From: Phoebastria nigripes
Lineage: Eukaryota; Chordata; Aves; Procellariiformes; Diomedeidae
Assembly (NCBI GenBank): GCA_035582835.1
Contig: JAYKAV010001787.1
Span: forward strand, 62,001 to 126,000
Direction of reading: 5' to 3'
DNA length: 64,000 bases
A program made the translations under genes and the position numbers. Below, one piece after another: positions 12,701 to 26,445 of this stretch (positions are counted from its first letter, which is position 1; each line of letters begins with the position of its first letter). The notes beneath the pieces were generated by a model. That model worked only from the letters and a program-made list of their open reading frames with translations, did no database searches and was not told where the DNA came from.

Positions 12701-15060
12701 AAAAATAATTTAAAAGTCAAGATATTTCAGGCCATGGTGAAGCAGAGAATGGACAAGTGAAAAATTCACAAGGAACTTCTTCCTAGATTATTGATGAGTT
12801 TTAAAAATAAGGTGGATATCAGATAAGAAAACAGACCCCAAAACCACCAATGAGCTGCCACCAAGCCAAACAACAGTCAGGAGCAGACATCTTGTGATGC
12901 TGAAGCTTGTATCTGTAATGGCAGTCCTGCACCTCCTGCCGTCACCATTCCCTGTGTATTAGAAGGCAGAGCCCATCCATCATTGGCTATTGGATCTCTG
13001 ACATCACTAATTACTGATAGAGATTTAATGAAAGCTTTTAACTCAGTGAAGAAAAGAGGGGGTGAAAGGTGACTGAAATAGAGAAGACAGCTAAAAAGTT
13101 CCCAAGAAATATGGCACAACTTCAGCAGTAGGACATGATGCTGTCTTGACCTGACGTAAATTACAGAGATTAAAATTAAGCCACCAGCAGACACATCCTT
13201 ATTAGCAGGACCTGGAGACCACAGACGTGAAGAAGTCTTCCATACCTTGGAGAAAACCCTATTTGATCTCTTCTGTATACAATTCATGTCCACTTCCAGC
13301 CACAGAACTGCAGAATAAAAATGGCCAGTTTTCTGTTATCAACACACCAGAATGCATCTCCTGCTGGTCCAGAATACATGTTTTTTTCCTCCCTTAATCT
13401 GTGGGATGGCAAAGAAATGGCTCAGGCTCTGGTGTAATTTAGAGCTCAGGAGTTCTCCTGGTGAATCAAGGGGTAATTACTGCAGTGCAACCTGTCCTGA
13501 TTACATCCCTTATGCTGGCAGTGACCAGGAAAGTTGAGGTAAAGACAGCTATGCCAAAAGATTCCCCACTGCCATTTTTTTTAAATGGTGCAAAAATGCT
13601 ATTTCCCAGGCTGAGGTCAGCTGTAGGAAGTAAAATTTGTAATACAGATATAACTCGGTGATAGTGTGATGGTCTATTAGATTTTAACGGCAAGGTAACT
13701 GCCCACATCTTTGGAATGAAACCTTGGATAAATAATCAGATTGCAAACTGGCCGGCACTTGTTCCTGGATATCTTGTTCTTTTGAAATTATATTGGTTGC
13801 AAATAGATTCCAACAGGCCTGAGGTAAAACAATAGATCGTAATGATAGGTGCAGAGTCACAAAAATAATCACAAAAATTATTACAAGTAATATAAAAAGT
13901 ATTCCACTTCCTTCTGACTAACGACTGAACCATACCTGACAAATTACCTGCCCATTTAAGACAAACAAAAACCTTGCAAAAGAAGATAAGTTGCTCATCT
14001 GACCTTTTCCGCTTTAAAAAATGCCTCAGTGGTTTGATATTTTTTATTTCAATAAGAAGCTCTCCCTCCTGTTTCCTCAAGGTTTTTACAGAAGAAATCC
14101 AGCTCTTCTCTGCTCTGGGAGCTCTATACTGACTGAAGAACAAGAAAATAAAAGTGCATGAGGACTGACAATAGGTGCTTGGTAGGGTGCGATGAGAACT
14201 GGGTTTGTTTAGCAGTGCTGAACCACCAGCACACATGTGAACATGTTCCTCTCTATTATTTAGGTTTCAGCAGCAACAAAATGCTTCAACTGTGGGATTC
14301 CTTCACGCCATGCAAGGTACGCAGCCATTGCAAGGGATGTTTCAAAGACTTTTTATTATCTTCCTATTTTCTTTAAAAAGAATGCATTATAAGATATATG
14401 GTAGAAGCAATCACCCCCTATGCTGTATTTATATGACAGTACAATTCACTTGCTTAACTACAGTCTAGATTTAACGACATGGGAGGTGTCTCAGACTTTT
14501 AAGATTTGGTTTTGCTCGTGGTCTTTTTGGGTGGTCAGCAGTATATTTGCCATTCCCCACAATCTAAAAATCAGTTGTCTAGAAAAAAAAAATTCAGAGA
14601 AAAAGCAGAACATTTAATATCAACAAATCCATTTAGCCAGAAGAGATTTCATGCCACTAAACAGCTCAGGGAAAAATGTTGCAGATTTGTTGGCCTTATA
14701 CAGACAAAAAAGGTTTATTAAGAAACCACAATACAGTAGTGACCTCACCCAACAGATAGGGCTGTTGAGGGTAATAATTTTTTATGACCCAATCTGCTAT
14801 CTAACTTTGGAACAACTTGGACGATATACCTCTTTTAATGGAATGCTTAAAACTGAATGTTTCTGCATCAGGAGAGTGTTTTGGCTTCCTACGAGCGGGA
14901 TGGGTTATGGGCTTTGTTTCATTTCGAGAAATCAAAGATACAGATCTGATTAAAGTAGGGCACGAGCAGGCCACAACACTTTGGAAGGCTTGGAGAATGC
15001 ATGGTTAAGGAAGGAATGAAAAAGAGGTAGGAAGATAGGAATCTCTAAACTGTTTTTACA

Positions 15061-15092
15061 AGATTAAGTTTTTAAAAGATTAAGTTTTTAAA
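15061..15092 (+). repeat. Tandem duplication, 16-bp unit x2
   Basis: AGATTAAGTTTTTAAA is present twice, head to tail and without mismatch, followed by a partial third start (AGAATTAA). A small replication-slippage duplication in AT-rich DNA. Confidence 0.9.
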
Positions 15093-15389
15093 AGAATTAA
15101 ATAACACTTGTATGAGGGGCTGTTTCAGAGATTTGGGGAATGACTTGGCTTTCATTCTAATATTCCCATTCACAGGTACAAAGGCGACAGTCATGTTTTT
15201 TTAAGAAGTAATGAAAATATGTCCATTGAAAATTAATTTTGCTGTCTTGCAGCTCAAGCAAACAACTACTGCAGCTGTTGTGGTTATGAGCCTCTGAAGA
15301 CAAGTAAAGGGAACAAAAGGGAAACTTGTCAATGGCAGAAGGCAGTGACCCTTCTGCTGTTGGGCTTCGTCCTCTGTGTTCATGTGATT

Positions 15390-15406
15390 GGGGGGGGGGG
15401 GGGGGG
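15390..15406 (+). repeat. Poly-G run, 17 bases
   Basis: An uninterrupted run of 17 G follows CATGTGATT and is followed by AAAGGACAAG. It can form intramolecular G-quadruplex or slipped structures. Exact length is unreliable in draft assemblies. Confidence 0.9.
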
Positions 15407-17438
15407 AAAGGACAAGACCCTCTGTCCCCCGCAATGAATTGTGCATCCTCTGCTACACTCTCTCCAGGAAATCCTGTTGTTGATGACCTTACTCATCAGA
15501 GTTCTTCACAGACGAATCCCAGTTTACAGCACTAAAGTGCTGTTTTCTGACAGAAGGCCATTACTATTCTTGTCCTTTGGGGTGTCCATATACCTGTTAC
15601 AGGCTGTCATTCAGGTCAGAAGGATAAATTAAAAAAAACCATTCAGTTTAGGAGATCAGTCGCACACTGTGAACATCAGGCAGCACTAGTCTGGGTTTTG
15701 GTTGCATAATTCATGTGAACAATTTATTTGTACCTGGCAAAAAATGCCATGGAAAACCGAAAGAACGCTATCTTGGATACAGTTATCTCTGGCATTAAAA
15801 GTACAAACCACTGCTGCTCACATCAAACAACTGACTCAGCAGACTCAGATCCTCTGTAGAGGAGAGCAAATAATACCTGCAGCAGCAGCTACAAACAGAA
15901 AAAGGGGATTGCTGGCTAGTATTTGTGCAAGTGATTTGTCTTACAGTATAAATACACACAAACAGATGATTGCTTATAATGCATATCTTATTATATGTCA
16001 TCACGAGAGAAGATGGGACTGTTATTACGTTGTTTGTTTGTACTGAATGATACTATTAGCTCCACTGCTAGCTATCACAGCAAATCCAGATGGCAATTTG
16101 AGCATCATTTCTGATGCATGCAAGCCTTTGAATAGATGGTATGCAAAACAGTCAGGGGCAATTTATTAAAAAACCCCAAACCTCCAAAACCCCAAACCAC
16201 CCAGTGGTTGCGAAGTGCTTAAGTGTCTGCTAAGCTTAGTTTCCACTGCATGCACAGCTCTATTGAAATCTACAGTGATCCTCAAAAGCATAAATTGTTT
16301 ATTCAAACACAGCCTGAAAGAGTAAAAACTATTCAGTAAAAATGTTTTACAAAGGCACAAAGGATAATTGTTTTTATTTTTCCTCAAAGAGAATGTAAGA
16401 CTTTAAGGTGTGATAACATCACATGGCTAAGGAATTTCCTCTAATTTGCCACTAACGTAGCAAACTGTAATAGTTAACCTATTCACAAGCAACTGACTGC
16501 AGCGTAGCATTTCCATGTGCAATAGCCAGAGCCAGTGACAGCAGGGAGAGAGATGGCAAGCGAAGAGGAGGAGGAAGGTGCTGCCTAGTGGCAGTACAGT
16601 CTTAGCTGGGTTTAACCTGCCTGCAAAGCTGCCCTTAGGCTGGGCTGGGGGTACATCTTCATGACATCTGTGACAGAGCCCAGCGTGAAGCATAGGAAGT
16701 ATTCCTCTTCAAACCAGCTGCACTCAAAGTGCGACCCATAAAAATCAAGATACATTGAAACGGCCTTTTAACCAGTTCTATTAGCAAGGAATTTATAGTT
16801 CATGGCAGTTTCTTTGTAGTCCTCTAAAGAAAAGGCCTCTTAGACTAATCAAAGTCTTACAGCAAAAGCAAGACACTATTAAACTCACAAACTAATGGTC
16901 TTGCAGCCAAGTGGTCTCACATTTCAAAATAATGAAAGAATAAAAGACTGGACATTTATATGTCTTTTACGATAAGAATTCCTTTCAGGATCAGAGCGGG
17001 GCACACAGACGAGGGACAGGGTCATTCTTCCCCTGCTAGGAAATGTGCCTCTTTAAAACAAATGTGTGTGTATGTATATGTGTATATATACACTTACAGA
17101 AGTTTAATATAGGCAAGTAAGTGGAAACTTGCGTCAAAAGAAGAGCAAAGCATACGCATGGCAGAAGACCAGCTTAGAGGCAGATCACAGCATCAGTCCC
17201 TTACATTGGTGCCCAGGGATGTACGCTCTTGAGCACGAAGACCTTGTAATACCGGCAGCAGGAATGATGTAGAGTGACTGGTGCCCAGCTGGTGAGCTTG
17301 GCTGTATGACGACCACAGTAAATGTGGGATTTACGGATTTCTGCATTTCATCTCCCCGTGGCAGACTAGCAGAGGGGGCTGCCCTGTGTGTCGAGGTTTC
17401 TTGGGCACTTCTTTGGTGCGTGCACCTTGCCTGCAGAC

Positions 17439-18065
17439 ATGGCACATGGTGTGAAGGGGGGATTTCCCCCCTCTCCAGCCACACTGCCCTCCTCTGTAGT
17501 GCTGGGTGCGACCCACTCCCTGCAAATTCCTGCAGCTTTCCTTAAATTCCCTTCTAGAGCAGGTACGTATATGGGCTATACACTTGATTTGTTCACCTTA
17601 TATTTCCTGCGATACATCATAATTGTGCCTTTTGGCCTTTTATCCTCAGCCTTTGAGGCGTTTTTTTTGTGGCATAAATATCCTGTGGATTCCTGTGAAC
17701 AATTTTTTTTACTCCATAGGTATCTGCAATTAGCAGCGATACTGGAGGTATCAGGTACTGATTCCCAGAGCAGGTGGCCTCTCTGGGCTCTCTGCACTGC
17801 AACAAATCAATGGCTTTGCATTGGCTTAAGGGAAAAGGGAAGGAAAAAAAAGGCCAACAATTTTTATCTTTTTCCCCCTTCCTTTAAATATAAATACTCT
17901 TTAGAGCAATTTGCCAGGTCAGTTTTACTCAGTGGTTTGACTGATGCCACAATTTATGTCAAGCTTAGGAAGGAATTAGCAGTAGTGTGGTGTCACACAG
18001 GCAATCCTGCGCAGCACTCACTGGGTGAGTTCCTGCAGGAACAGCCTGCGATGTGTCTGAACTGA
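17439..18065 (+). other. Longest open reading frame; unrecognised, possibly chance
   Basis: 208 codons from the first ATG (the same frame is open upstream to a GTG at 17388, 225 codons). It is the longest open frame in the window. The N-terminal part lies in GC-richer DNA; the middle has hydrophobic stretches (YTLDLFTLYFLRYIIIVPFG) and a basic patch (REKGRKKKANN). No conserved domain, signal peptide or family signature is seen, and no TATA box, CpG island or close AATAAA was found. Translations of T-rich DNA look membrane-like by default. It could be a lineage-specific gene, part of a lncRNA or simply chance; I favour chance. Confidence 0.12.
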
Positions 18066-20247
18066 AAAATTAAACACCTGGCTACCTCTGCCTCCATGCT
18101 GTAGATGGAGGAGCTCTTATTTCTTTCAGTCTGATCAGAAACAAGCCAGTCTGAAATCTCCTTTTGAAAACTTCCCTCTAAGTGACAGCAAAATGCTACT
18201 ACATTGATTTAAACAGTTTACAAAAGAAAAGCTATTTTTCTTAAAAGTATTAGAGACTTTTGACCTTTTAAAAATAGATAGTTGACACTTTCTCCTGCCA
18301 CTTTCCTTGTGAACATGAAAAACTTGTCTCCCTACCATGATTTATTGAACACAAGGGAGTTACAGGCTAATATATCTTCGCAGTTATTGACATTTCAAAA
18401 ATGAATTCAAGCACTGACTCTTCTCATCATCTCTTTACTTTGCTGAAGATACACATGCATGTTGTACTGACCTGACTAAATAAGTGGGATACCAATTTAA
18501 TCAACTGAGTATTAACAGTGATTTCACACTTAGAGCAAAATAGTGTATACGTAAGTCTTTGAAGGAGATTATCAGGAGGCACCAATACTGTGTCCTCCTG
18601 CCTTCTCCAAAGGGTATGACACCATATTCTCAAATAAATCAATGCAGGCATGGGAAAAATAAAATGCAAATTTCCGCACAGCAGACGGAAGCAAAGGGGA
18701 TTTTGTTTCTATCGGTGCTTTAGCACCACGCCAGCAATCCAGATGAAAGTCTGTTGAGAGTTTGGTTGCATCAAATTAATTGTCCATGTAACAGTTTTAA
18801 ATTGGTCTCTCTAATCTGAAAAAGCACGAGATTAGTCTGCAGAATTGGAACTGATAACAACCGGATCCAACAGCAGAAGCCACATCATTATAAGAATTGA
18901 TTTTATAATCAGTACAGTTTGGGGGGATAGATATCTCCTCATACTCTAGCACTAAGGGGATGTATTATACTAGTTTTAGTTTATCGCTAGCAAAGCTGAA
19001 AATGCGTGAAGCTTTGTAGAGTCAAACAAGCAAGGACTGGGTCTTTGGAGGGATTGGCAGCTCTCCGCAGAAATGCTGGCTCCATGCAGGCAGCCCAGAG
19101 AGATGGGGTTTATAACTCGGTGCCCTCCAGCTGCTGGGGCAGACGTACCTGCTGCCCCCTGCATTCGGGCATCACTAAATTTTACCTTTGACTATGAAAG
19201 CTTGTAGGGAAGGCAGAAAAATGTCTCTAAAATAAAAACACCCACCCTGGCAATGGCACTTTTTTCTCAGGCACGATGGGGTCCAGAGAATCTTGAGACC
19301 ACGCTGGCAGACAAAGATGGTTGTTCAGCTGAGGAAGGGACCTCCTCGTTCAGAGATGCTGACACAAGCTTCATGCCCACGTCATAACTCCTTCCACGGA
19401 AATGGGCTAGCAGCACTTATTGCCATTTATCTTTTATTACCTCTCGCTTGGCTTTGAGAGCCAGCTAATGATGAATAGTTTTATTAAGGTGACCTGGGCA
19501 GATGAGGAGACTACATTTGAGATAATCACTCAGGAGAGCGGCTGAACGAGGAAATGGCGAAAATAATTTCTGGGGAAAATCAATAGGCAGAGTGTCTTGG
19601 ATTGGGAGAACATGTGGCTTCCAGGACCCAAAGTCTAGTGACAGCCTTTCCGAACAGACCATCTTGAAGCAGATGTTCCCAGACACTTCAACAGACAGTT
19701 TTGAAATGCTTTAAGGAAGCACACATGCACAAGAGGCCTCTGGAGGACAGCTCATTACTAACTCCAATGCATTACAGAAACGGGAAGATCCAGAACAGCA
19801 AGTGCCTCAGATATGCACAATTAAACTTTTTAGCTAAGAGGGAAAATTGTAAAAAAATCCCTCTCACTCCTCAGTTCTGGCATTAAAAATCTTCCCAGGC
19901 TTATGAGAGGACTTTGAGTATTCACCAGAGCAAATCACGCAGTATGTTACACCCACTTCAGTGAAAATAAATCTTCATGACTTGACCCATCATGAGAAAA
20001 ATATTAGCATTGCCTAATGTTAAACACAATTACGAATACAGACATTATCTTACAGCTGCTAACACCATCCACTACGTCTTTCAAATGTCCTCCTGAAGGG
20101 ATTTAGGTTTCTCTTATTCGATGTTACAGTCTCCCTGTGAAATACCTTTTTCCAGCACAGAGATTTCCTTCTGTCTTCTTTTCTACCTGCATTCATTCTT
20201 CCCTTCCATAAAAACTACTTACAATTTTTGTGGTTTGTGTCTAAATG

Positions 20248-20333
20248 AGGCCTTGACCCTACAAACTCCTACCCCTGAGCTTTTGGCTCAGCCAAGACCC
20301 TACTGCATAAATATTTGCAAGATTGGGGCCCTC
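20248..20333. repeat. Palindromic relic with TTGCAAGATTGGGGCC arm
   Basis: The left end AGGCCTTGACCCTACAAACT and the right end ATATTTGCAAGATTGGGGCC are approximate reverse complements (GGCCT...CCTACAAA against TTTGCAAG...GGGGCC). This is a hairpin-capable element of about 86 bp. The right arm resembles the GTTTGCAGGATTGGGGCC sequence that is frequent in bird and turtle DNA. It has no coding content. Confidence 0.5.
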
Positions 20334-21104
20334 AGGTATAACCTACCTGGGAAAAGGATATTCTTTTATGCTTCCAAAGTTAAATCCAAACCTCTGTCTT
20401 GTAACAGACTACCAGAGAAAACACAAGCACCAGCAAGAACCTACTAAGTCATAAACTTCACAAAACAAGTGTGCAACGAGGGTTATTTATCTGATTGTGA
20501 TACTGTGCTATCGTAAGCAGAAATAATTACCATTAAGCCCAAATCTGCAGGTTCTATATTGGAGGATGCAGAGATGACATACTATACAAACATGGGAATT
20601 ACATACAATCCCTAACCCTTTTGCCAAGTGGCTGATGGCAGCAAAGAGGAGCCTGATTCAATACATCTAGAGTCTTATTTGACAAATAACTGAACAGCTC
20701 TCCACTATGAAACCTTGGAAAACCACATGCTTCCACCTGAGTTTCCCTGACACAAATAACCCTCTTCATCAGCAAACACTGCAAGACTGCACACAGATAA
20801 GAAAGTCTTAACAGGGGGAAGGGAACATGTCATAAAACTTGGGCCAAAATTCAATATATTAATATGTTTATACGTTTGTGTGTCTATATACACACAACAT
20901 CCAAATAAAAGCAACAAAAATAATAGACCCATGGCCACATGATGGTGCTTACTCACCAAAATTAGCCAGCAGCAGCCTTTCTGCACATCTAACCCCACGT
21001 ACAAGGAAGTTGCTCATGTATGCCATGAAGGGTCTCTGCCACAACTATGCTGTGTAACTCAGGCGTGTAGAAACACCAGACAAGCAAAGGCTTTCTCCTA
21101 TCAT

Positions 21105-21161
21105 CTGTTGTAGTGCTTTAACAAGCATTAACAAGCACAACTGTTGTAGTGCTTTAACAAG
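21105..21161 (+). repeat. Direct repeat, 21 bp, period 36
   Basis: A 21-bp sequence beginning CTGTTGTAGTGC and ending TTTAACAAG occurs perfectly at 21105-21125 and 21141-21161. The 15-bp spacer itself contains a partial copy (CATTAACAAGCACAA). Identity suggests a recent duplication. Confidence 0.92.
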
Positions 21162-21794
21162 AAAGTCCTCAGACTGGACTCAGCCCTTTGATGGGGAGCC
21201 CTCAGTACCGATTCCCCCAGAGAAGTCTCTGTAGGAATGAGGCAAAACCCTTGAGAACACAAAGGCAATTCCCGGCCACTCGGGAACGACCTGTTTCTCC
21301 TATGTAAGAGCACTTTGATCTCCCTGGGAGCCCTTCTCCTCCACACTATCCTGGGTCATATCTAACTGGGGACATAGAAAGAAGTTGGAGCTAGAGATGA
21401 TGCAAAAAACCTTGTCTGAAGTAGTTCTTCCTTCTTCATCAAGGGAAAAGTAAGAGGAATCTTCCTCCCCAGCCACAGCGCTTAAAGAAGGAGGCTGAAC
21501 AAGAAACGTGGTTTGAATAAAAAAAATGATGTTTTCCTTAGAAGTTGCTGTGTCTATTCCTTTGCTGCACTGCATTGCATATACTTACAATATTTTTCTG
21601 TCTGGCTTCCTGTATAGATGTAAACAAACTGGAACTTACAGTATTTTCACAGCACACAAGCCTGGCAAAACCTTTTTTGTTTCCAGTAAAACACTTTGAA
21701 AAAATACTACTGATGAGGGGGGAAAAAAAAATCCTGAAGAGATCCCAAACCACAAAAATTACCATTTGGAAAAGTAATGTTGATGAAATCCACT

Positions 21795-21834
21795 TAAAAA
21801 ATAAAAAAAAAAAANGAAATCCATCATTTCTGAT
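21795..21834 (+). repeat. A-rich tract containing an undetermined base
   Basis: Broken A runs (A6, T, A12) ending at an N at 21835. The N at the end of a homopolymer suggests an unresolved length or base call. Confidence 0.8.
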
Positions 21835-24800
21835 TACTATCATTGCTTTAGTTGAGACTGAAGGAGACTTCAGACTCTGTCTGCAACAGAAGGCATGGAA
21901 ATCCATTGGTTTTAATATTAGATCTGTATTTACATTAACATTCTACATTTTAGATGAGTGCATATTTTACTGTACTTTTAAATAAGTATTGTCTCTAGAA
22001 AGCACACAGCTCAATACACAAAAGGACACAGAAGTACACACACTCGAAGGCAATCCTGTGGGAGCAATTTAGTTTTCAGATTTAAAGGAATGTTTTGTGT
22101 GTGTTAAATACCGAATTAAAAACTAAAAGGCAACTGCTATATTGTTTCTTCCATCAGACTGAAAACAAAACATGTATTTTTAGATTATTTTAACAGGAAA
22201 ATGAAGAAACAAATATAACACGTGCTCTGCTGCAGAGCCATTTCAAAGTCTGGCCAAAAGAGGCTGCTGATGAAAGCCAGCTGCAGCAGCCCTAGCTTGC
22301 AATGAATCACCATCTCCTGAGGGCACAGGCTGAGATCATGGTCTCATGGTATGCAAGCCATCAACCTACCCATGTGAAAATAAACCATTCATCACACACA
22401 TGCGGACTGGATATGAACAAGTGACCTAGAAATTTGGGGGGTTCCAAGTCCTATTACCCTCCGCCTCAGTCATTCTCCTGTCACATGAAGCTTGTTGTGA
22501 CATATTTTGTGTGGGCTGCGGCGGTGAGGGGTGGAGAACAACCCAAAGTCTACTTTGTCATTTAGTCCTAAAATCGTGCATAACTCACTCCACAGACAAA
22601 GAAAAGAACAAAATGACTACAAAAGAGGAAAATGTGGTAGCAAGGGAAAAAACTCCTTGTTGCACATTGTATCTTCATTTGAATTCCAGAATAAATCTGA
22701 ATGAATTATATTTTTTAATTTGTTTAACTATGCTAATAGTCACCATGCACTAGTGGTTTTAGCAGTATTTTCTCTTTATATGTATGACTCAAGAATTACC
22801 ATAGCAACTTGCTTCCTAATTAGCCTTCAGTTACTAACAATCAATACGATTAGACAAGGTCAGTGCTGGAGTAAGCTCTATAGATTTTTTGAAGAGGCTA
22901 CTGAGAGTCAATAACGGCAAGAAGAGGAGGAGCGGGCTCCTGGACGATCTTCCCCAAAGGATGGCCGCTGTTCTGCTATTACTCACTTTCCTATGAACAA
23001 AAGGAGCCGTGGCAAATGANAGCTTTGCCACTCACCCGGATTGCAGAAAGCTTTTAACCTGCCAACAAATTCACAAAATATGGAGAATAGAAGCATCCTT
23101 AGGTCTGCAGATAAAAAGACACCTTACTTTCACATTGCTGGGACTGATGTTGACTGCATGCCATCAAAATCAAGAATAAATATGTCATAGATTTTTGTCA
23201 ATGTAGCTACATCTGAAGTCAATCTCCCTGTGTGGGAAGGATCCCTGAAATCTGGAATAAGGTTAGACTGGCCAGTTAACAGAAAGATGCTCCCTGGGAT
23301 TTAAGCCTGTGCAGTGCTTAGCTGAGATCCCATTAGGATGTCCTCCCTCTAGTGACCTGAGAGATTGCCCATCGGTGACACAATTTCCCCCTCATTTTTA
23401 CAGCCTGTTTCAGTTGTTAACATGTTATCTCTTACCCTGAAAGCACAGTGCTTGGCAGCACAGCAGGATGGAAACATAATGTGCTATTCAGAGGTACTCT
23501 GGGTCCTGGGAATACAAAACAGGCTCCTCAGTACTGACAGATGAAGGCTCATGAAAAGCCACTTGTTAGCATGTTTAAGTCTGCTACCAAGAAGCACAGG
23601 CAAAAACAANCTTATTTTTAAATAAACAGTGTGTGTTGTCAATTATGCCTAGGCACGTGGCTGTCGCAGATGAACTGTGATCTATTTACTTGCCTCTGTA
23701 AAAATGTGCTGCCGCTTGGCTCTCTCCTCTATTGCCCGCCAGAGGTTACCTCTGCGCTGCAGCTGTGCCTTCAGCCTCAGCTCATCCCAGCTNGCAGTGC
23801 CGGGTCCCCAAATGGAGGGTTGGGCCTGAGGAATGGAGGAGTCAAGATGCTGCACACAGTGAAAATGTAATGACAAGACAGTCTGGATAGTGCTGTATGA
23901 TGGCACTTCAAGCCATGAGCTTTGAGGCAATGTGTCTTGACCTTCCTCTGTACAGAATGCCCCAAAGAACAAAACGATTCTAAGCTCAAAAAAAGNATTT
24001 TTTATTAGAATATAAACTAGGATAATTAACTTTAAAGCAGAAAAAACGCAAAGGAAATTGGCTAGATGGAAGAGAATGGAGAAGAGTTTATACCGCCTCT
24101 CCCCTGACATCCAGTGCCTTTGGAGATGGTTTGGAGTTCCTCAATGACTTATTCTGAGTGGCAGTAAGCTCTGCCCTGACCTCCTGCGAAACCCCATTCA
24201 TCACCTCTGGGGCTGCTCCCTGCTCCCCAACACAGTCTCTGAGTGGCACATATCCATCTCTGGCCTGTAAACCTCCTGCCACTTGTAGTACCTCAAAGCT
24301 GCTCCTCTCCAAACGTGCCCATTAGCCCGCAAAGGGAATACCCAATCCCCCTTCCTCCAGGGAGCTCCACTGCTGCCAGCTTTCCTAAAGAGCATTATCT
24401 AATTGGGAACAGAAATAATAAATAAGCAAATCCTTTTCACCGTATTGTGCTTGCCCCTTCTCACAGCACAGATGGGAAAAGCCAAAATCTTAAAAATCCA
24501 GCACAAGAAGTCTTAAAAATATGGAAAATAAAGCTGAGAAACATATCATCATAAAATCTCATTCAAAATAAAAGATAAGATTGACAAAAGGATTAGACNT
24601 GTCTAATGAACACCTTCATAATTACACTAGAAAGGATAAACATTTCCAGATAAAGATGTAAATCTTGGTGCTCTTGAACAGACAAGCAAGACAGAAGTAA
24701 ATGATGCTTCCAAATAACAAAGACTAGTTTAATTCAGTCCACAAGTGAAATTCTGCATTATTCCTTGTTTTAGTGGAGAAACTTCACAGCACAAAGGCAA

Positions 24801-25229
24801 CACGGAAAGACCATTCCAAGAGTTTGCGTTGAACAGCTCATTATTTATTAGGTGCATTTCTCCTCCTCAGAGGAGAGCACCCTATGAGATGGACAAAATA
24901 AATTCTCCATATGGATGAGCTATTCCATAATTGTTCCAGAAACCTTCTCTTGAACATCCTCCTTCAGCAATTGGCATCAGCAGCTCTCAGGGACGAGGTT
25001 CTGAACCGGGAAAGCCACCAGCCTGTCCCTGTTCCCAGCTCCTAATCCTCTGCTGACTGCATTGGAAAATGCACAGACACCTACAGTTTTTCAGCAGTCT
25101 GCATTTTTCTCACAATCATGTGTAATTTCCATCTGTGGTGTTGGCTCCCCAAGCATTCAAAATATTTTATGGCTTAGTATCTGTCTTCCATTCTAAATCC
25201 TAGCAATTTAAATCTTTTCCAGACTACTC

Positions 25230-25249
25230 TATGTGTATATATACACATA
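25230..25249. repeat. 20-bp perfect palindrome, alternating TG/TA
   Basis: TATGTGTATATATACACATA is its own reverse complement. It is followed by a second TA-rich alternating stretch (about 25263-25277). Such alternating purine-pyrimidine DNA can extrude a cruciform and is typically unstable. A related TG/TA stretch is at 17064-17092. Confidence 0.9.
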
Positions 25250-26115
25250 TGCTTGTATGCAAGTATATATATACATATCTATTCTACCATGCAGTAAGCA
25301 GTTTACTCGCAAAAGGTACACCNCTCTTACTTATTTTTAAAGAATCAAGCACATATCTGGAACTCTTCATCAAAAACATGTTCCTGCTTGAGAAATCAAA
25401 ACAAATATTCACAGTATTTTGCGAGCAAATTGTTCTTGGCTTGGTCACAAAACAAACAATGGGCACAACAAATCCTCTGGTTTTACACCTGGGATGAATT
25501 GGGGCCAGCAGTGTCTTTGATAGAAAAATCAAAATGCAGCTCACTAATAACGATAAAATGCTCAGCTGCCTCTCCACTGAGCAAAGCAGCCATCAAACTA
25601 ATGATTAAATCCACATCAATCATTTGGCATAATAGAAATAAAGGCCGTGCAGTATAATGTTGTCAGAGAATCAACATCTCTTGCTTAGAAAATAAATGTC
25701 TTGACTTCATCTCAACATTTGTTTTCCATAAACGCTGAGGTTTGTATCAGCATTTGTATAGCAATGGGAAACAATCCTTCATTGCAACAAGCCAATTCCA
25801 CTAACATTATTTCCAAAATAAACAGAAAAGCTAGATAAAATTAATATGGGAAGGTGTTTCTGAAATCCTCCTGAAATTGAATTACCATTTCCGATCTGGT
25901 GCCAGCCTTCNTCCTTCTAACAAACAATCTTTAGTAGTGTCAACAATAATTATTGAAGAAAATCCCATTCAGAGCAAATTGGGCACAATTTCAAGTAGGT
26001 CACACCTTTTGCACTCACTCACTGGTACGGTTAGATACACACACAAGATTAATAGAAAAAAATCCTATAAAACCTGTTTTCTCATGAAAAAAGAACTTTC
26101 CTTTCTAATTCATAC

Positions 26116-26130
26116 TTTTTTTTTTTTTTT
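26116..26130 (+). repeat. Poly-T tract, 15 bases
   Basis: Fifteen T followed by ATAGCAGCAC. A simple homopolymer with no flanking gene signal. Confidence 0.9.
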
Positions 26131-26427
26131 ATAGCAGCACTTTTTAAAGCAAACCCAGAAGCTGGATAAATCTGGAAGGAAATGGCACTACGATGCCTCT
26201 TGGGATATGCCATCACCCGAATTCCCACAGACTCACACCAGCACAGCACCACGGTGCATCAGGAGCAACAGACCCTCACCAGCCTGTCTGTCAGGCAGAG
26301 AAGGTGGAGGTGCTACATATTTGAGCTGAACAACCAAGTGAGGTACAACCGCTGTAATTCTGAATGCATGTGTTTCCTCTCAGAATTGCTTTGTTATTCG
26401 ATTTCACACAAGAATGTATGTTTTGGG

Positions 26428-26445
26428 TTTTTTTTTTTTTTTTTT
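26428..26445 (+). repeat. Poly-T tract, 18 bases
   Basis: Eighteen T between TTTTGGG and GGTAGAAAG. A simple homopolymer, or an A-tail on the minus strand; nothing on the minus-strand 5' side resembles a known element. Confidence 0.9.

Larger units (their letters stand above)
9740..17380. other. Unique non-coding DNA, no gene seen
   Basis: The longest frame here (13736-14236, minus strand, 166 codons from ATG) has a Cys/Phe/Lys-rich composition with no motif and reads like chance in AT-rich DNA. Apart from the 16-bp tandem duplication and the G17 run, no structure was recognised. Confidence 0.5.

Noticed and set aside
13736..14236. 166-codon minus-strand ATG frame
   Set aside because: Composition mirrors AT-rich DNA, no domain, no promoter or polyadenylation context; one or two frames of this size are expected by chance in 64 kb.
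24088..24395. Two minus-strand frames with a protein-like look
   Set aside because: They overlap in different frames and no family or repeat could be recognised; left as unassigned.
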